A program made the position numbers and the translations under genes. Positions 9,487 to 21,193 of a stretch of DNA of 64,000 bases are shown here, piece by piece (positions within the stretch are counted from its first letter, which is position 1; every line of letters starts with the position of its first letter). The stretch comes from Siminovitchia thermophila (GTDB lineage Bacteria > Bacillota > Bacilli > Bacillales > Bacillaceae_C): assembly GCF_016909185.1 (NCBI RefSeq), contig NZ_JAFBFH010000004.1:152300-216299 (forward strand), given 5' to 3'. The notes below the pieces were generated by a model. It searched no databases. It saw nothing but the letters and a program-made list of their open reading frames with translations, and was not told where the DNA came from.

Positions 9487-9831
9487 GTGAATGTTTCGAT
9501 GGAGAAAGTGATTATTGTTGAAGGATTGTCAGATAAGAAGAAAATCATGAAACTCATTAAGGAATCTGTGGAGATCATTTGTACAAATGGTACAATCGGG
9601 CTGTCCAGACTGGATGAGCTGTCAGAAGAACTTGAGGGAAAGGATGTATACATACTCGTTGACGCGGATGGCTCCGGTGAAAGTTTGCGTAAACAGTTGA
9701 AGCGGGAGTTTCCCCAGGCGCGGCATTTATACATTGACCGAAAGTTCAGGGAAGTGGCCACTACCCCATCTGAGATCCTCGCTAATATTTTAATTAGGGC
9801 ACATATCGATGTTTATGCCGATTATCTTTAA
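9487..9831 (+). CDS. yusF: Toprim-domain protein YusF
   Basis: 114-residue single-domain Toprim protein. The conserved Glu is in IIVEGLSDK (near the N-terminus), and the DxD motif is VDADGSGES. Toprim proteins of this size resemble RNase M5 and OLD nucleases, but the substrate of YusF is unknown. GAGGT lies seven bases before a GTG at 9487, which I take as the start; ATG at 9499 is the alternative. It is paired with yusE downstream, as in B. subtilis. Confidence 0.85.
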   Translation: MNVSMEKVIIVEGLSDKKKIMKLIKESVEIICTNGTIGLSRLDELSEELEGKDVYILVDADGSGESLRKQLKREFPQARHLYIDRKFREVATTPSEILANILIRAHIDVYADYL

Positions 9832-9851
9832 AGAAGGACGATGTACAGCTT

Positions 9852-10157
9852 ATGAAAGAATGGACAAAACAAGACATCCATGAAGCCATCGAAAAAAAAG
9901 AAAGTGCAATCATTTACTTTTATACGCCATTATGCGGAACCTGCCAAGTGGCAGGCCGCATGCTTGATGTCATTGAGGACATGACAGGCAAGATCATTTA
10001 TCAAGCCGACTTGAATTATCTTCCGGATATTGCGGAACTTTTCAAGATTGAAAGTGTTCCGTGCCTACTGTTGTTAAACCGCGGTTGCGTCTCCAAAAAA
10101 ATATACGCTTTTCGCTCAATTCCATACTTGCTTGAAATCTTAAAGGAATACAGTTAA
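9852..10157 (+). CDS. yusE: Thioredoxin-like protein YusE
   Basis: 101-residue thioredoxin fold. The active-site motif is CGTC (in YTPLCGTCQVA), and the cis-Pro is in ESVPCLLLL. The fourth-strand Gly-Lys signature of true thioredoxins is weak, so the substrate is probably specialised. GAAGGA is 13 bases before ATG, a long spacing. It lies 20 bp after yusF, probably one transcript. In B. subtilis metNPQ follows; here it does not. Confidence 0.85.
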   Translation: MKEWTKQDIHEAIEKKESAIIYFYTPLCGTCQVAGRMLDVIEDMTGKIIYQADLNYLPDIAELFKIESVPCLLLLNRGCVSKKIYAFRSIPYLLEILKEYS

Positions 10158-10183
10158 AATAAAATCCCAGCCAAAAAGTTTAA

Positions 10184-10202
10184 TTGCCTCCAAAAGAGGC
10201 AA
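10184..10202 (+). other. Small hairpin after yusE
   Basis: TTGCCTC-caaaa-GAGGCAA forms a perfect 7-bp stem but lacks a T run, so it is a weak terminator at best or part of the leader of the next small gene. Confidence 0.35.
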
Positions 10203-10246
10203 AACATATCATTGTAAACAATGATAAATGAAAGGATTGGTTTTTT

Positions 10247-10438
10247 ATTAACTCCCTAGACATTCAATACACGAATGTAATGGAAAAAGCTCTACATGGA
10301 GCACACGGCATTGGGTATGAAACATACAGGCATGATCATGCCGCCAGAATGGAAGTGGAAAAAAAGCGGGAAGCGGAATATGTAGAATCCCGACAGGTAA
10401 TATTAACGATATCCGGAAACATGACGCATGGACAATGA
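10247..10438 (+). CDS. Small unknown protein, best start codon AUU
   Basis: A 63-codon frame reads well (MEKALHGAHGIGYETYRHDH, then an Arg/Glu-rich helix MEVEKKREAEYVESR). It ends 4 bp before a strong terminator. No ATG/GTG/TTG lies at its head. The first good start after AAAGGA (10231-10236) is ATT at 10247, ten bases on. The alternatives are ATG at 10280 (52 residues, no ribosome site) or a one-base slip in the T6 run that would join an upstream ATG at 10228. Product not recognised; the amphipathic, charged composition suggests a small soluble protein. Confidence 0.55.
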   Translation: MNSLDIQYTNVMEKALHGAHGIGYETYRHDHAARMEVEKKREAEYVESRQVILTISGNMTHGQ

Positions 10439-10442
10439 CAAC

Positions 10443-10473
10443 CAGGCCTTTGTATTAACAAAGGCCTGTTTTT
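10443..10473 (+). terminator. Strong terminator after the small gene
   Basis: CAGGCCTTTG pairs perfectly with CAAAGGCCTG across a 6-base loop, followed by six T. Confidence 0.9.
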
Positions 10474-10527
10474 AATGAGAAAATTCTCAAATAAAATTTG
10501 AAAAACCGATACTTTTACGCTGTCTAG

Positions 10528-10556
10528 TTGATAATAATTTTAAAATGCGATAATAT
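10528..10556 (+). promoter_or_regulatory. Sigma-A promoter of the suf operon
   Basis: TTGATA, 17-base spacer, TAATAT, about 70 bases ahead of the sufC start codon. No clear regulator box was identified in the leader. Confidence 0.8.
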
Positions 10557-10624
10557 GGAGACTAGGAATTAGACAAAAAACAATTCAAGCTTCAAATACT
10601 TTTCTATATCCGGAGGTAATGATG

Positions 10625-11407
10625 ATGGCTTCAACGTTAACAATTAAAGATCTTAATGTATCCATTGACGGAAAAGAGATCTTAAAGGGCGTAAACCTGG
10701 AAATAAATGGCGGAGAATTTCATGCTGTAATGGGACCAAATGGAACCGGTAAATCGACATTGTCCGCTGCAATCATGGGTCATCCCAGATACGAAGTAAC
10801 GAGTGGAAGCATTACGCTGGATGGCGAAGATGTCCTGGAAATGGAAGTGGATGAGCGTGCGCGGGCTGGTTTGTTTGCGGCCATGCAGTATCCGAGTGAA
10901 ATCAGCGGAGTGACAAATGCCGAATTTTTACGCACAGCGATAAATGCTCGCAGAGAAGAAGGAAAAGAAATTTCCTTAATGAAATTTATCCGTGACATGG
11001 ATAAGAAAATGGAACTTCTTGAGATGGACCCCAACATGGCTCAGCGCTATTTGAATGAAGGATTCTCCGGCGGGGAGAAAAAGCGCAACGAAATATTGCA
11101 GTTGTTAATGTTAAAACCGAAGATTGCCATTTTGGATGAAATTGACTCTGGCCTTGATATAGATGCATTGAAAGTAGTTTCGCAAGGAATCAACGAGATG
11201 AGAAGCGACGACTTTGGGTGCTTGATCATTACTCACTACCAACGGCTTCTTAACTACATCGCCCCCGACTATGTCCACGTAATGATGCAAGGAAGGATCG
11301 TAAAATCCGGCGGTCCTGAACTGGCACAGCGTTTGGAAGCGGAAGGGTATGACTGGATCAAGGCAGAACTTGGCATTGAAGATGAAACAGTTGGCCAGGA
11401 AGCATAA
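10625..11407 (+). CDS. sufC: Fe-S cluster assembly ATPase SufC
   Basis: ABC-type ATPase of the SufBCD scaffold, 260 residues. Walker A is GPNGTGKST (37-45), the signature is FSGGEKKR, and Walker B is [15 protein letters not shown]. Three ATG codons run in tandem (10619, 10622, 10625); GGAGG at 10612-10616 is best spaced (8 bases) for the third, which gives the usual [10 protein letters not shown] start. First gene of sufCDSUB, the essential iron-sulfur pathway of Firmicutes. Confidence 0.97.
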   Translation: MASTLTIKDLNVSIDGKEILKGVNLEINGGEFHAVMGPNGTGKSTLSAAIMGHPRYEVTSGSITLDGEDVLEMEVDERARAGLFAAMQYPSEISGVTNAEFLRTAINARREEGKEISLMKFIRDMDKKMELLEMDPNMAQRYLNEGFSGGEKKRNEILQLLMLKPKIAILDEIDSGLDIDALKVVSQGINEMRSDDFGCLIITHYQRLLNYIAPDYVHVMMQGRIVKSGGPELAQRLEAEGYDWIKAELGIEDETVGQEA

Positions 11408-11424
11408 GCGGTAGGGGGATTGAA

Positions 11425-14397
<2,973 letters not shown>

Positions 14398-14415
14398 AAG
14401 AGGGAGGAATGTACA

Positions 14416-15813
14416 ATGGCGAAGCAAATACCCGAAATTGGTGATTACAAGTATGGTTTCAGGGATCGAGACGTTTCCGTTTTCCGTACCGAGCGCGGTT
14501 TGACGCGGGAGATCGTTGAAGAAATATCAAAAATGAAAGAAGAGCCTCAATGGATGCTCGATTTCCGGTTGAAATCACTTGAACACTTTTACAAAATGCC
14601 AATGCCGCAATGGGGCGGCGATTTAAACGCCCTAAACTTTGATGAAATTAGATATTACGTGAAACCGTCTGAGCATACAGAGCGTTCCTGGGACGAAGTG
14701 CCAGAGGAAATTAAGCAAACATTTGACAAGTTGGGCATCCCGGAGGCTGAACAAAAATATTTGGCCGGTGTTTCGGCGCAATACGAGTCTGAGGTTGTTT
14801 ATCACAATATGAAAGAAGATCTCGAAAAAATGGGGATCGTCTTTAAAGATACGGACTCAGCTCTGAAAGAAAATGAAGATATTTTCCGTGAGCACTGGGC
14901 GACAGTTATTCCGCCAACCGACAACAAGTTTTCTGCTTTGAACTCGGCAGTCTGGTCCGGAGGATCGTTTATATACGTGCCGCCTGGCGTAAAAGTCGAT
15001 ACGCCGCTACAAGCCTATTTCCGGATCAACTCCGAAAATATGGGACAGTTTGAACGGACGTTGATTATCGTGGATGAAGGCGCGTCCGTCCACTATGTGG
15101 AAGGGTGTACGGCGCCTGTTTATACGACGAATTCATTGCACAGCGCAGTCGTTGAAATCATCGTCAAAAAAGACGGGTACTGCCGATATACGACCATTCA
15201 AAACTGGGCGAACAACGTTTATAATCTTGTTACAAAACGGGCAGTCTGCCATGAGCGTGCGACGATGGAATGGATCGATGGCAACTTCGGCTCCAAGGTT
15301 ACGATGAAATATCCTGCCGTCTTTTTAAAAGGAGAAGGTGCAAGAGGCCTGACATTATCTATTGCGTTGGCCGGAAAAGGCCAGCATCAGGACTCAGGCG
15401 CTAAAATGATCCACCTGGCGCCTAACACGACATCATCAATCGTATCCAAATCAATGTCACAGCACGGCGGTAAAGTCACATACCGCGGAATCGTTCATTT
15501 TGGACGTAAAGCAGATGGCGCGCGATCCAATATCGAATGTGATACGATGATTTTAGATGACAAATCCACTTCCGATACAATCCCGTATAACGAGATATTA
15601 AACGACAATATCTCGCTTGAACACGAAGCGAAAGTGTCCAAAGTTTCGGAAGAACAGCTCTTCTATTTGATGAGCCGCGGAATCAGCGAACAAGAAGCAG
15701 TCGAAATGATCGTTATGGGCTTCATCGAGCCCTTTACAAAAGAACTGCCAATGGAATACGCGGTGGAAATGAACCGTCTCATCAAATTTGAAATGGAAGG
15801 TTCGATTGGTTAA
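14416..15813 (+). CDS. sufB: Fe-S cluster assembly protein SufB
   Basis: 465-residue scaffold of the SufBCD complex. Typical SufB stretches include the [11 protein letters not shown] head, [36 protein letters not shown], and a C-terminal [31 protein letters not shown] precedes the ATG. Last gene of the operon, followed by a clear terminator. Confidence 0.97.
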   Translation: MAKQIPEIGDYKYGFRDRDVSVFRTERGLTREIVEEISKMKEEPQWMLDFRLKSLEHFYKMPMPQWGGDLNALNFDEIRYYVKPSEHTERSWDEVPEEIKQTFDKLGIPEAEQKYLAGVSAQYESEVVYHNMKEDLEKMGIVFKDTDSALKENEDIFREHWATVIPPTDNKFSALNSAVWSGGSFIYVPPGVKVDTPLQAYFRINSENMGQFERTLIIVDEGASVHYVEGCTAPVYTTNSLHSAVVEIIVKKDGYCRYTTIQNWANNVYNLVTKRAVCHERATMEWIDGNFGSKVTMKYPAVFLKGEGARGLTLSIALAGKGQHQDSGAKMIHLAPNTTSSIVSKSMSQHGGKVTYRGIVHFGRKADGARSNIECDTMILDDKSTSDTIPYNEILNDNISLEHEAKVSKVSEEQLFYLMSRGISEQEAVEMIVMGFIEPFTKELPMEYAVEMNRLIKFEMEGSIG

Positions 15814-15821
15814 TAGATGAT

Positions 15822-15857
15822 AAAACCCGTCACAACAACGCTTGTGGCGGGTTTTTT
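15822..15857 (+). terminator. Terminator of the suf operon
   Basis: AAAACCCGTCACAA pairs with TTGTGGCGGGTTTT (one mismatch), then T6. Confidence 0.9.
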
Positions 15858-15943
15858 GTACCCATTTATTTTTCGCGAAACATGTACGATTTAGAAACAA
15901 AATCAAGTGACATAGGATATATATAATAGCTCTTTATCCTTTT

Positions 15944-16577
15944 TTAATATTCTTTCTTCATCATAATACGAGCAGAAAGCATGTAGCCGATGAGCATCCA
16001 AATGATGACGAATATAGGTGAGAAGGCAAACAGCTTTAAAATGGTTTGTTGTGTGAGTACGATGCCCATCTCTGATAGTTTTGAAAAGATAAAGGCGATG
16101 ATGGCACCAGGAACAGCATAGCTTACGAATAAGTACATACGTGTTTTTTCGGCACCGAATTTAAAGAGCATGACTATGGAGTTTGTTCCGAAAATAAGTG
16201 ATAATAATACGCCTAAAGCGATAAAGGAGGTAAATTCAGAATGTTGGTATTTTTCCAATAATAAGTGCTATGAGGCCGCCAATAATAGTGGACAGGATAA
16301 CGCCAATCAAGACAAAGACAACTAGCGTAATAAATTTATTTTTTGCAATGTCCTGTCTTTTTATCGGAAATGTGAGTGCGAATTTTTCCCACTCACTTTG
16401 ATGGTCTATTGAAAATGAAGTAATACTCATCATGCTACAGATGGCAATGCCAGCAATCACGAATGAAGCTAGATCTTGTGTCGGTACAATGGCAACGGCT
16501 AAAATGGTCATCATAAGCAGCAAACCTTTTCCATTGTTTATGACGGTTAATAAGTCTTTTATAATTAAACCTTTCAT
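15944..16577 (-). pseudogene. ABC-2 permease, frameshifted
   Basis: Two overlapping minus-strand frames (16577-16236 and 16258-15944) make one ABC2-type membrane permease of about 210 residues with six hydrophobic segments. The first opens MKGLIIKDLLTVINNGKGLL, the usual start of the bacitracin/YtrC-like family. Reading breaks in a run of five A near 16250; one fewer A would join IIGK to YQHSEFTSF in frame. Its partner ATPase is also damaged, so I favour a real decaying gene over a sequencing error. It overlaps the ATPase stop by 4 bp. Confidence 0.75.
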
Positions 16578-17107
16578 GCGGTGTTTTTCTCCCTTCTAAT
16601 ATAGATCGCTAATAGTTCATCGAGTGCGACTTTGTCGACGACAATTTCGGGATACGCTTCTTTAAATCCATGTGCGTCGTTAATAATGACATGATAAATT
16701 GCTTCATGTTGCAGATAAGCAAATATTAGTCCTTTTGGGATCAACTCAAATTGTTGTTTGGAACAACGCGCAATCCCGTAACCATACAATAAATCATCTT
16801 TATTCATTATAATTTTATCAATTTTGACAGCGTTTAATTTGTCATAAAAATTTATGTCATCATAGACGATGGCAATATCTTCTTTTAAGTCGGTACTGTT
16901 TACTTTTTTTTGATCGGAAAAAAATGTTACATCACCACTGTCTTTTTTCATAACGTCCATCAATAATTTTATGGTAGTTGTTTTATCAGCGCCATTCTCA
17001 CCAACCAAACCGACAATTGCTCCTTGAGGCACGGTAAAGCTAATATCGTTAAGTGTGAATGTATCAAGTTTTTTACATAAACGATTAACATCAATTGCAT
17101 TTGCCAT
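16574..17107 (-). pseudogene. ABC transporter ATPase with internal deletion
   Basis: 177 residues against roughly 280-300 for the family. The start is normal (Walker A region LVGENGADKTTTIKLLMD), but the Walker A Gly before Lys is Asp (GAD-KTT instead of GAGKTT). After LNAVKIDKIIM the text jumps to YGYGIARCSKQQFE, which belongs to the C-terminal domain. The Q-loop helical region, LSGG signature, Walker B and switch His are all missing, in frame. It cannot hydrolyse ATP like an ABC protein. It sits between the GntR regulator and the frameshifted permease. Confidence 0.8.
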
Positions 17108-17484
17108 TAGTCTTCCTCCTCGTTAAAAAAATCAATGAGTTCATGCAAAGTTGTGATGGGTATATCGAAATCGTGTGCGATTTGCACCGCTGATTGTAAA
17201 TGCATTTCAAGCTTTTTTGTCATTTCTTCTTCAAAAAATGCCAAACAGTTTTCTGAGATAAATGATCCCTTTGCTGGAATCGTCTCAATAAAACCTTCTT
17301 TAGCAAGTTCATCATAAGCACGTTGAACGGTGATGACGCTAATACCGAGCTTTTTAGCAAGCGCCCGCATTGAGGGAATCGCTTCACCTGGCGATAGTTT
17401 TCCTTTTGAAATAAGTGCTTTGATTTGGGTCGTCACTTGTTCATATATAGGTAAATCGCTGTTTTTGCGAATGAAAATTTCCAT
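17107..17484 (-). CDS. GntR-family regulator, YtrA subfamily
   Basis: 125-residue short GntR repressor. The winged helix is at 10-75 (LPIYEQVTTQIKALI, GEAIPSMRALAKKLGIS, TVQRAYDELAKEGFI, then the GSFI wing). A short C-terminal dimerisation helix pair follows, as in YtrA. It leads an operon with the ABC ATPase and permease, the usual arrangement for this subfamily, which senses cell-wall-acting antibiotics in B. subtilis. The regulator looks intact although both transporter genes are broken. Confidence 0.85.
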   Translation of the reverse strand: MEIFIRKNSDLPIYEQVTTQIKALISKGKLSPGEAIPSMRALAKKLGISVITVQRAYDELAKEGFIETIPAKGSFISENCLAFFEEEMTKKLEMHLQSAVQIAHDFDIPITTLHELIDFFNEEED

Positions 17485-17512
17485 TACAACACCTCTATTT
17501 AAAGTGTGCTAA

Positions 17513-17544
17513 CTGTATAATCTGTATAAGTACAATATAGTCAA
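17513..17544 (-). promoter_or_regulatory. Promoter and possible operator of the GntR operon
   Basis: On the minus strand TTGACT and ATTATA are separated by 17 bases. Two direct copies of CTGTATAA (17513-17520 and 17522-17529, plus-strand reading) overlap the -10 region and could be the YtrA-type repressor site. Confidence 0.45.
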
Positions 17545-17728
17545 ATTGTGCGAGAAGTCAAGTGAACCTAATGATTTATTATTACCAATTTTCGTTGCTA
17601 AGATTTAGTCCTTCACTTCATACCTATAATGTAAAAGGGTAAAAATATATTGAATTACGATAAAAAAATATTGAAAATTGATCAGGTTTGTATTAGAATG
17701 CAATAGTAACAAGAGAGGGGAATGGTAT

Positions 17729-17852
17729 TTGAAACAAAGAATTAGCAAAGTGGTTAAAGATGATAAGCATGAGCGTTGCCTTTTTTAGGTTTGCTGTTTT
17801 GGCGTTTGTTGCCAGCCAGGCCATATTTTTAAATATCAAGAAGATACATTAA
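17729..17852 (+). pseudogene. Small membrane peptide, probably frameshifted
   Basis: GAGAGGGG precedes a TTG at 17729 that opens a basic head, MKQRISKVVK. That frame stops after 19 codons at 17788. The overlapping frame from ATG 17760 gives a hydrophobic stretch (SVAFFRFAVLAFVASQAIFL then NIKKIH) that would complete a typical 40-residue single-span protein. The break is near 17758. Family unknown; it lies just ahead of a DUF3955 gene. Confidence 0.4.
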
Positions 17853-17872
17853 ATGAATGAAGGAGAGTTAAC

Positions 17873-18088
17873 ATGAAAAAAAGATTTTTATTAGCTTTAT
17901 TACCAATTGTAGCGGGTGTTATTTGTTTGATTAGTTATGAGGTCATAGGAGCAGAGGTTGAAGCAGATGGAACATTAAAAGAACCTTTTTTCTTAATTCC
18001 GATTAGTTTTCTTTTGTTATTTAGTGGAATCGCAGCGTTATTATTCGTGACTATTGTGACAGCCATCCAAAGAGGGAAACATGATTAA
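17873..18088 (+). CDS. DUF3955-like two-span membrane protein
   Basis: 71 residues with two transmembrane segments (about 5-25 and 40-65) flanking the family phrase ADGTLKEPFFLIPI, which is diagnostic of DUF3955. AAGGAGAG precedes the ATG with good spacing. Function unknown; such proteins often accompany small transporter operons. It lies between two broken ABC pieces, so it may be a survivor of the same cassette. Confidence 0.75.
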   Translation: MKKRFLLALLPIVAGVICLISYEVIGAEVEADGTLKEPFFLIPISFLLLFSGIAALLFVTIVTAIQRGKHD

Positions 18089-18150
18089 GAAGGATAGTAT
18101 AAAAAACGACATAGCAGTCAGTTCGGTGTTATTCATGGAATATTATGAAT

Positions 18151-18279
18151 AGTGGGGTTATTATAAAGGTTTCATTTGAATTTCAAGAAGTGAAAATATA
18201 TGAGTTCTTGATCCGATACGGGCGTGGTAAAACAACAACCATGTGCAAGATGGCAGGTCTTTATTCAATGATATCTTGA
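18151..18279 (+). pseudogene. Remnant of an ABC ATPase (Walker A region)
   Basis: One frame reads FEFQEVKIYEFL then GRGKTTTMCKMAGLYS and stops at 18279. This matches the first 50 residues of an ABC-type ATPase, with GRGKTTT for GAGKTTT. No start codon or ribosome site precedes it, and nothing downstream continues the domain, so it is a fragment. The rest of 18089-18465 holds nothing I recognise. Confidence 0.5.
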
Positions 18280-18465
18280 GATCACTCTTTGGAGTCTCGT
18301 ACAAGATTTAAAGAAGAAAATGTTCATCTGCTATTGTATCAATGTTATAGTGTAATCAATGTATGCTCTTGTGGCCATATAGACATCATGGGCAGTTTCA
18401 GAAAAAAGTTGTATTGTGTGCATTACATTTCATCGCGATAGATGGATGATGAGGGGGGAATCATC

Positions 18466-18942
18466 ATGACAACTGTTTATGACTTTGAAGTAAGAAAGAC
18501 AAATGGTGATTTGAAATCTCTGAAAGATTACGAAGGCAAGCCGCTCATTATTGTGAACACAGCAAGCAAGTGTGGATTAACACCACAGTTCAAAGGATTG
18601 CAGGAACTGTATGAAAAGTACAAAGACAATGGTTTGGAAATCCTCGGCTTTCCTTGTGATCAATTTCAAAATCAGGAATTTGCTCATATTGAAGAAACGA
18701 TTGAATTTTGTCAAACTAACTATGGAGTGTCTTTTCCGATTTTCGCAAAAGTCGATGTAAATGGAGCTCATGCTGATCCTCTGTTTATTTTTCTAAAGGA
18801 ACAGAAAAAGGGGTTCTTAATGAAGAACATCAAGTGGAACTTCACAAAATTCCTTGTAGACCGCAACGGCATTGTGGTTGAACGCTATGCCCCCACAACA
18901 GATCCGGCGAAAATCGAAGCTGATGTACAGAAAGTATTATAA
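18466..18942 (+). CDS. gpx: Glutathione peroxidase-family thiol peroxidase
   Basis: 158-residue non-selenium GPx (like B. subtilis BsaA), a thioredoxin-dependent peroxidase in the cytosol. The peroxidatic Cys is in NTASKCGLTPQ, the catalytic Gln region is GFPCDQFQNQE, and WNFTKFLVDR is the C-terminal signature. The Cys in FPCDQF is the usual resolving-loop position. GAGGGGGGAA precedes ATG 18466. It stands alone, with its own terminator. Confidence 0.93.
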   Translation: MTTVYDFEVRKTNGDLKSLKDYEGKPLIIVNTASKCGLTPQFKGLQELYEKYKDNGLEILGFPCDQFQNQEFAHIEETIEFCQTNYGVSFPIFAKVDVNGAHADPLFIFLKEQKKGFLMKNIKWNFTKFLVDRNGIVVERYAPTTDPAKIEADVQKVL

Positions 18943-18997
18943 GCTTTACTTATCCATTGACCTCATTGAAAGATTTCCGAGTAATGTATCAATCAAT

Positions 18998-19021
18998 AAC
19001 CTCTTGAATAGGGGTTTTTTA
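18998..19021 (+). terminator. Weak terminator after gpx
   Basis: AACCTC-ttgaata-GGGGTT (one T-G pair), then a T run. Confidence 0.55.
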
Positions 19022-19146
19022 TTATGAGGGCCATCATTTATGAGAATTCGGTACGGCATGGTCATTTAATGCTGGTCTTTGTTTATTCGCTTCCGTTTTT
19101 ACGAGTGTAAAGTTTCGGCAGTATCACAAAAATATCAGGATCTGTT

Positions 19147-19821
19147 TTATGTTTCTTTCTTTTCAGTCAGCTCTGCGTCTTTTATGATCTCTTTGTAAAT
19201 TTCTATATTGGCTTCAATGACTGTATATAGCAGCCTTTTTAAGTTTTGCGGCAACACAAAACTTTCCTCGCGCGGTTCATTCCAACTAACAGGTTTATCA
19301 TTCTGGTTCAGTATACGCTTTAAATTGTATAAATTATTTTCATCTAGCTGTATTTTTATTTTTTGGCCATCCGCAAGGGAATATGTTTCTTCATTTTCAG
19401 CTTTGATCCAAGTGTTCCATTTTTTTATGTCTCTTATAAAACTTTCAGGCATGTAACTTTTTTCATGCTCTGCAACAACATTTGCGTTGCGTACGTTACC
19501 AGTACCTAGCTGGAGCTTGTCGGGCATTGGTTTTGCAAATTCTAGCGCAACTGATTCTAATAATCGCTGGCCTTTGGCTAACTTTGAGTATCCTGATTTT
19601 TCCAGCAGGTCCGCAAAGCTCACTTTATAATGTAGGTTTTTAGTGAGATTGTTAGCGATTTTTTCTAAGATGTCAGGTGTCGGAATTCTTTTTCCTGTTT
19701 CGATTTGGCTCATGTAAGGCTGACTCACTCCTGAATATCTGGCCATCTCAGATTTAGATATATTTTGAGATAATCGGATTTCTTTTATAAATCTCCCTAA
19801 CTCATTTTTACTCACCTTCAT
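19147..19821 (-). CDS. XRE-family regulator with unknown C-terminal domain
   Basis: 224 residues. An N-terminal helix-turn-helix (about 6-65: LGRFIKEIRLSQNISKSEMA, RYSGVSQPYMSQIETGKRIP) is typical of phage-repressor-like XRE proteins. Residues 75-224 match nothing I know. They include a polar middle and TWIKAENEETYSLADGQKIK, and end in a charged helix. The start is ATG 19821 or the adjoining GTG 19824. It is transcribed away from an unknown gene at 20087. GCAATAAA elements in the 265-bp gap are candidate operators. Confidence 0.75.
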   Translation of the reverse strand: MKVSKNELGRFIKEIRLSQNISKSEMARYSGVSQPYMSQIETGKRIPTPDILEKIANNLTKNLHYKVSFADLLEKSGYSKLAKGQRLLESVALEFAKPMPDKLQLGTGNVRNANVVAEHEKSYMPESFIRDIKKWNTWIKAENEETYSLADGQKIKIQLDENNLYNLKRILNQNDKPVSWNEPREESFVLPQNLKRLLYTVIEANIEIYKEIIKDAELTEKKET

Positions 19822-19858
19822 CACCTCAATCGTATTATATAACAGAATTATAACTAAA

Positions 19859-19946
19859 GCAATAAAATTACATTATAAAAAAACATTTGCAATAAAGTGA
19901 GGTATGTGTTATTTTTAAAGAAATAATTTGGTAATGGATTTATTGC
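19859..19946. promoter_or_regulatory. Candidate operators for the XRE regulator
   Basis: GCAATAAA occurs at 19859-19866 and 19889-19896, and its inverse TTTATTGC at 19939-19946, all between the divergent XRE gene and the unknown gene. Spacing of 30 and 50 bases is near three and five helical turns. Confidence 0.4.
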
Positions 19947-20086
19947 AATAGAAATAAATGAGAGGTCAAAACGATAATCGACAGGAAAAATGCGATAAGG
20001 GATCAAAAAGAATCTATGAGTTATGCTTTGTCAAAGTAATGTTGGAAACTGGCGATGGGATAAAATAATAAATGGGGGAATGGAAT

Positions 20087-20470
20087 ATGGATATTGAATT
20101 ATTGCAGGAATTTCAACGTTATTGTTCAGAAAAAAGGAGCTTTTTGGATTTGAAGCCACATTTAAAGAATTTCGTTGAATTTGACGGCAGGAAAAAAGAA
20201 TACAAGCTAAAAAACAATATTATGTTAGATAAGGTGGATAAAACAGCTATTTATAGCCTGCTGTGCCTCAAAATACGCATTGGTGGAGACAATTTTGAGT
20301 CTTTAAAAGAAGTTCTAGAGGTGGGTGTCACTATGCTGAACTACAGTTATCAAAATGTTATGGCCGCCGAGTTGAAATGGATTGGCTATGGGTTGCAACA
20401 TCTAATCGCTAAAGCCGAGCCTTTTATTGTTTATACTGACTGCAATCCCAAACATGATATGTCTTATTAA
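20087..20470 (+). CDS. Unknown 127-residue protein next to XRE regulator
   Basis: Start ATG 20087 is seven bases after GGGGGA. The protein is soluble and helical, with EYKLKNNIMLDKVDKTAIYS and the C-terminal phrase KWIGYGLQHLIAKAEPFIVY. No signal peptide or membrane span is seen. I do not recognise a family. Divergent placement against an XRE repressor-like gene suggests it may be the regulated partner, but the locus could also be a prophage or island remnant. Confidence 0.6.
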   Translation: MDIELLQEFQRYCSEKRSFLDLKPHLKNFVEFDGRKKEYKLKNNIMLDKVDKTAIYSLLCLKIRIGGDNFESLKEVLEVGVTMLNYSYQNVMAAELKWIGYGLQHLIAKAEPFIVYTDCNPKHDMSY

Positions 20471-21193
20471 TCAGTTTGTTCGCTGTACTTGTGTCCGTAA
20501 AATCAAAGAATATCGTAGTATGTGGCTGATAACGATCGTTGTATTATTAAGAAAAAAGCATCATCGAAGTGTTTATTTCAATATTTAGCGACTTTTACTG
20601 ATAGCAAGGAAGACTTACCTAGTGGGATAAACGCGTTCGAAATGGAAAACAGCAGCTGATAAGCACTTTCATTACGCTCCCCCAGTTATGTCCTCTAGTG
20701 GCACGAGTTAATGTTGGCCGGTCTCTTAGATAGTGTCATCATGCGTTATGACTTTTCGAGTTTGTTTGCTTGTTTTAGCAGCTTAATCGTTCCGCTTCAA
20801 ACTGATGAAATATTGTGTTCTTTTATATTGGTTCCGTTACACTTGCTTTAGTAAAAAAACAGGGTTTTTAAGTGGAAAAATTTAAATGCCAATGGATGGT
20901 CAGTGACTGGATCCATTTTTAAAAGTTGACCTTTTAGTGTTAAACTGATAAAAATTAGTCAAACTAGGGAATGGTTTTTTAAAGAACAATAGATTTTTGG
21001 TTTCGGTTTTTAATCAAGATTTGGAGAGTACTTGCTGTATAAATTTGACGTTCTTGTACCAATTGGATTAAGTGAACAGCTTTAATATGACATAGTGCAC
21101 GGTTGTTGCAAAGGTCGAGTAGTCCTCGTTCAAGAAGTAAATGGAAAAAGACACCATTTTATTGCCGAAAAATCAAACCAAGGAGGAGTTACA
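20471..21193. other. Long spacer, no recognisable gene
   Basis: About 720 bp with no convincing frame over 40 codons, no clear hairpin terminator and no repeat array. Low coding character next to the decayed cassette suggests degraded DNA. The promoter of the dioxygenase must be near its right end, but no clear box was found. Confidence 0.5.

Noticed and set aside
18442..18465. Eight-codon extension of gpx
   Set aside because: The GAGGGGGG ribosome site lies inside it, so translation must begin at ATG 18466.
21095..21193. 33-codon extension of the dioxygenase
   Set aside because: The strong AAGGAGGAG before GTG 21194 and the family start (ELKGIHHVS) argue against it.
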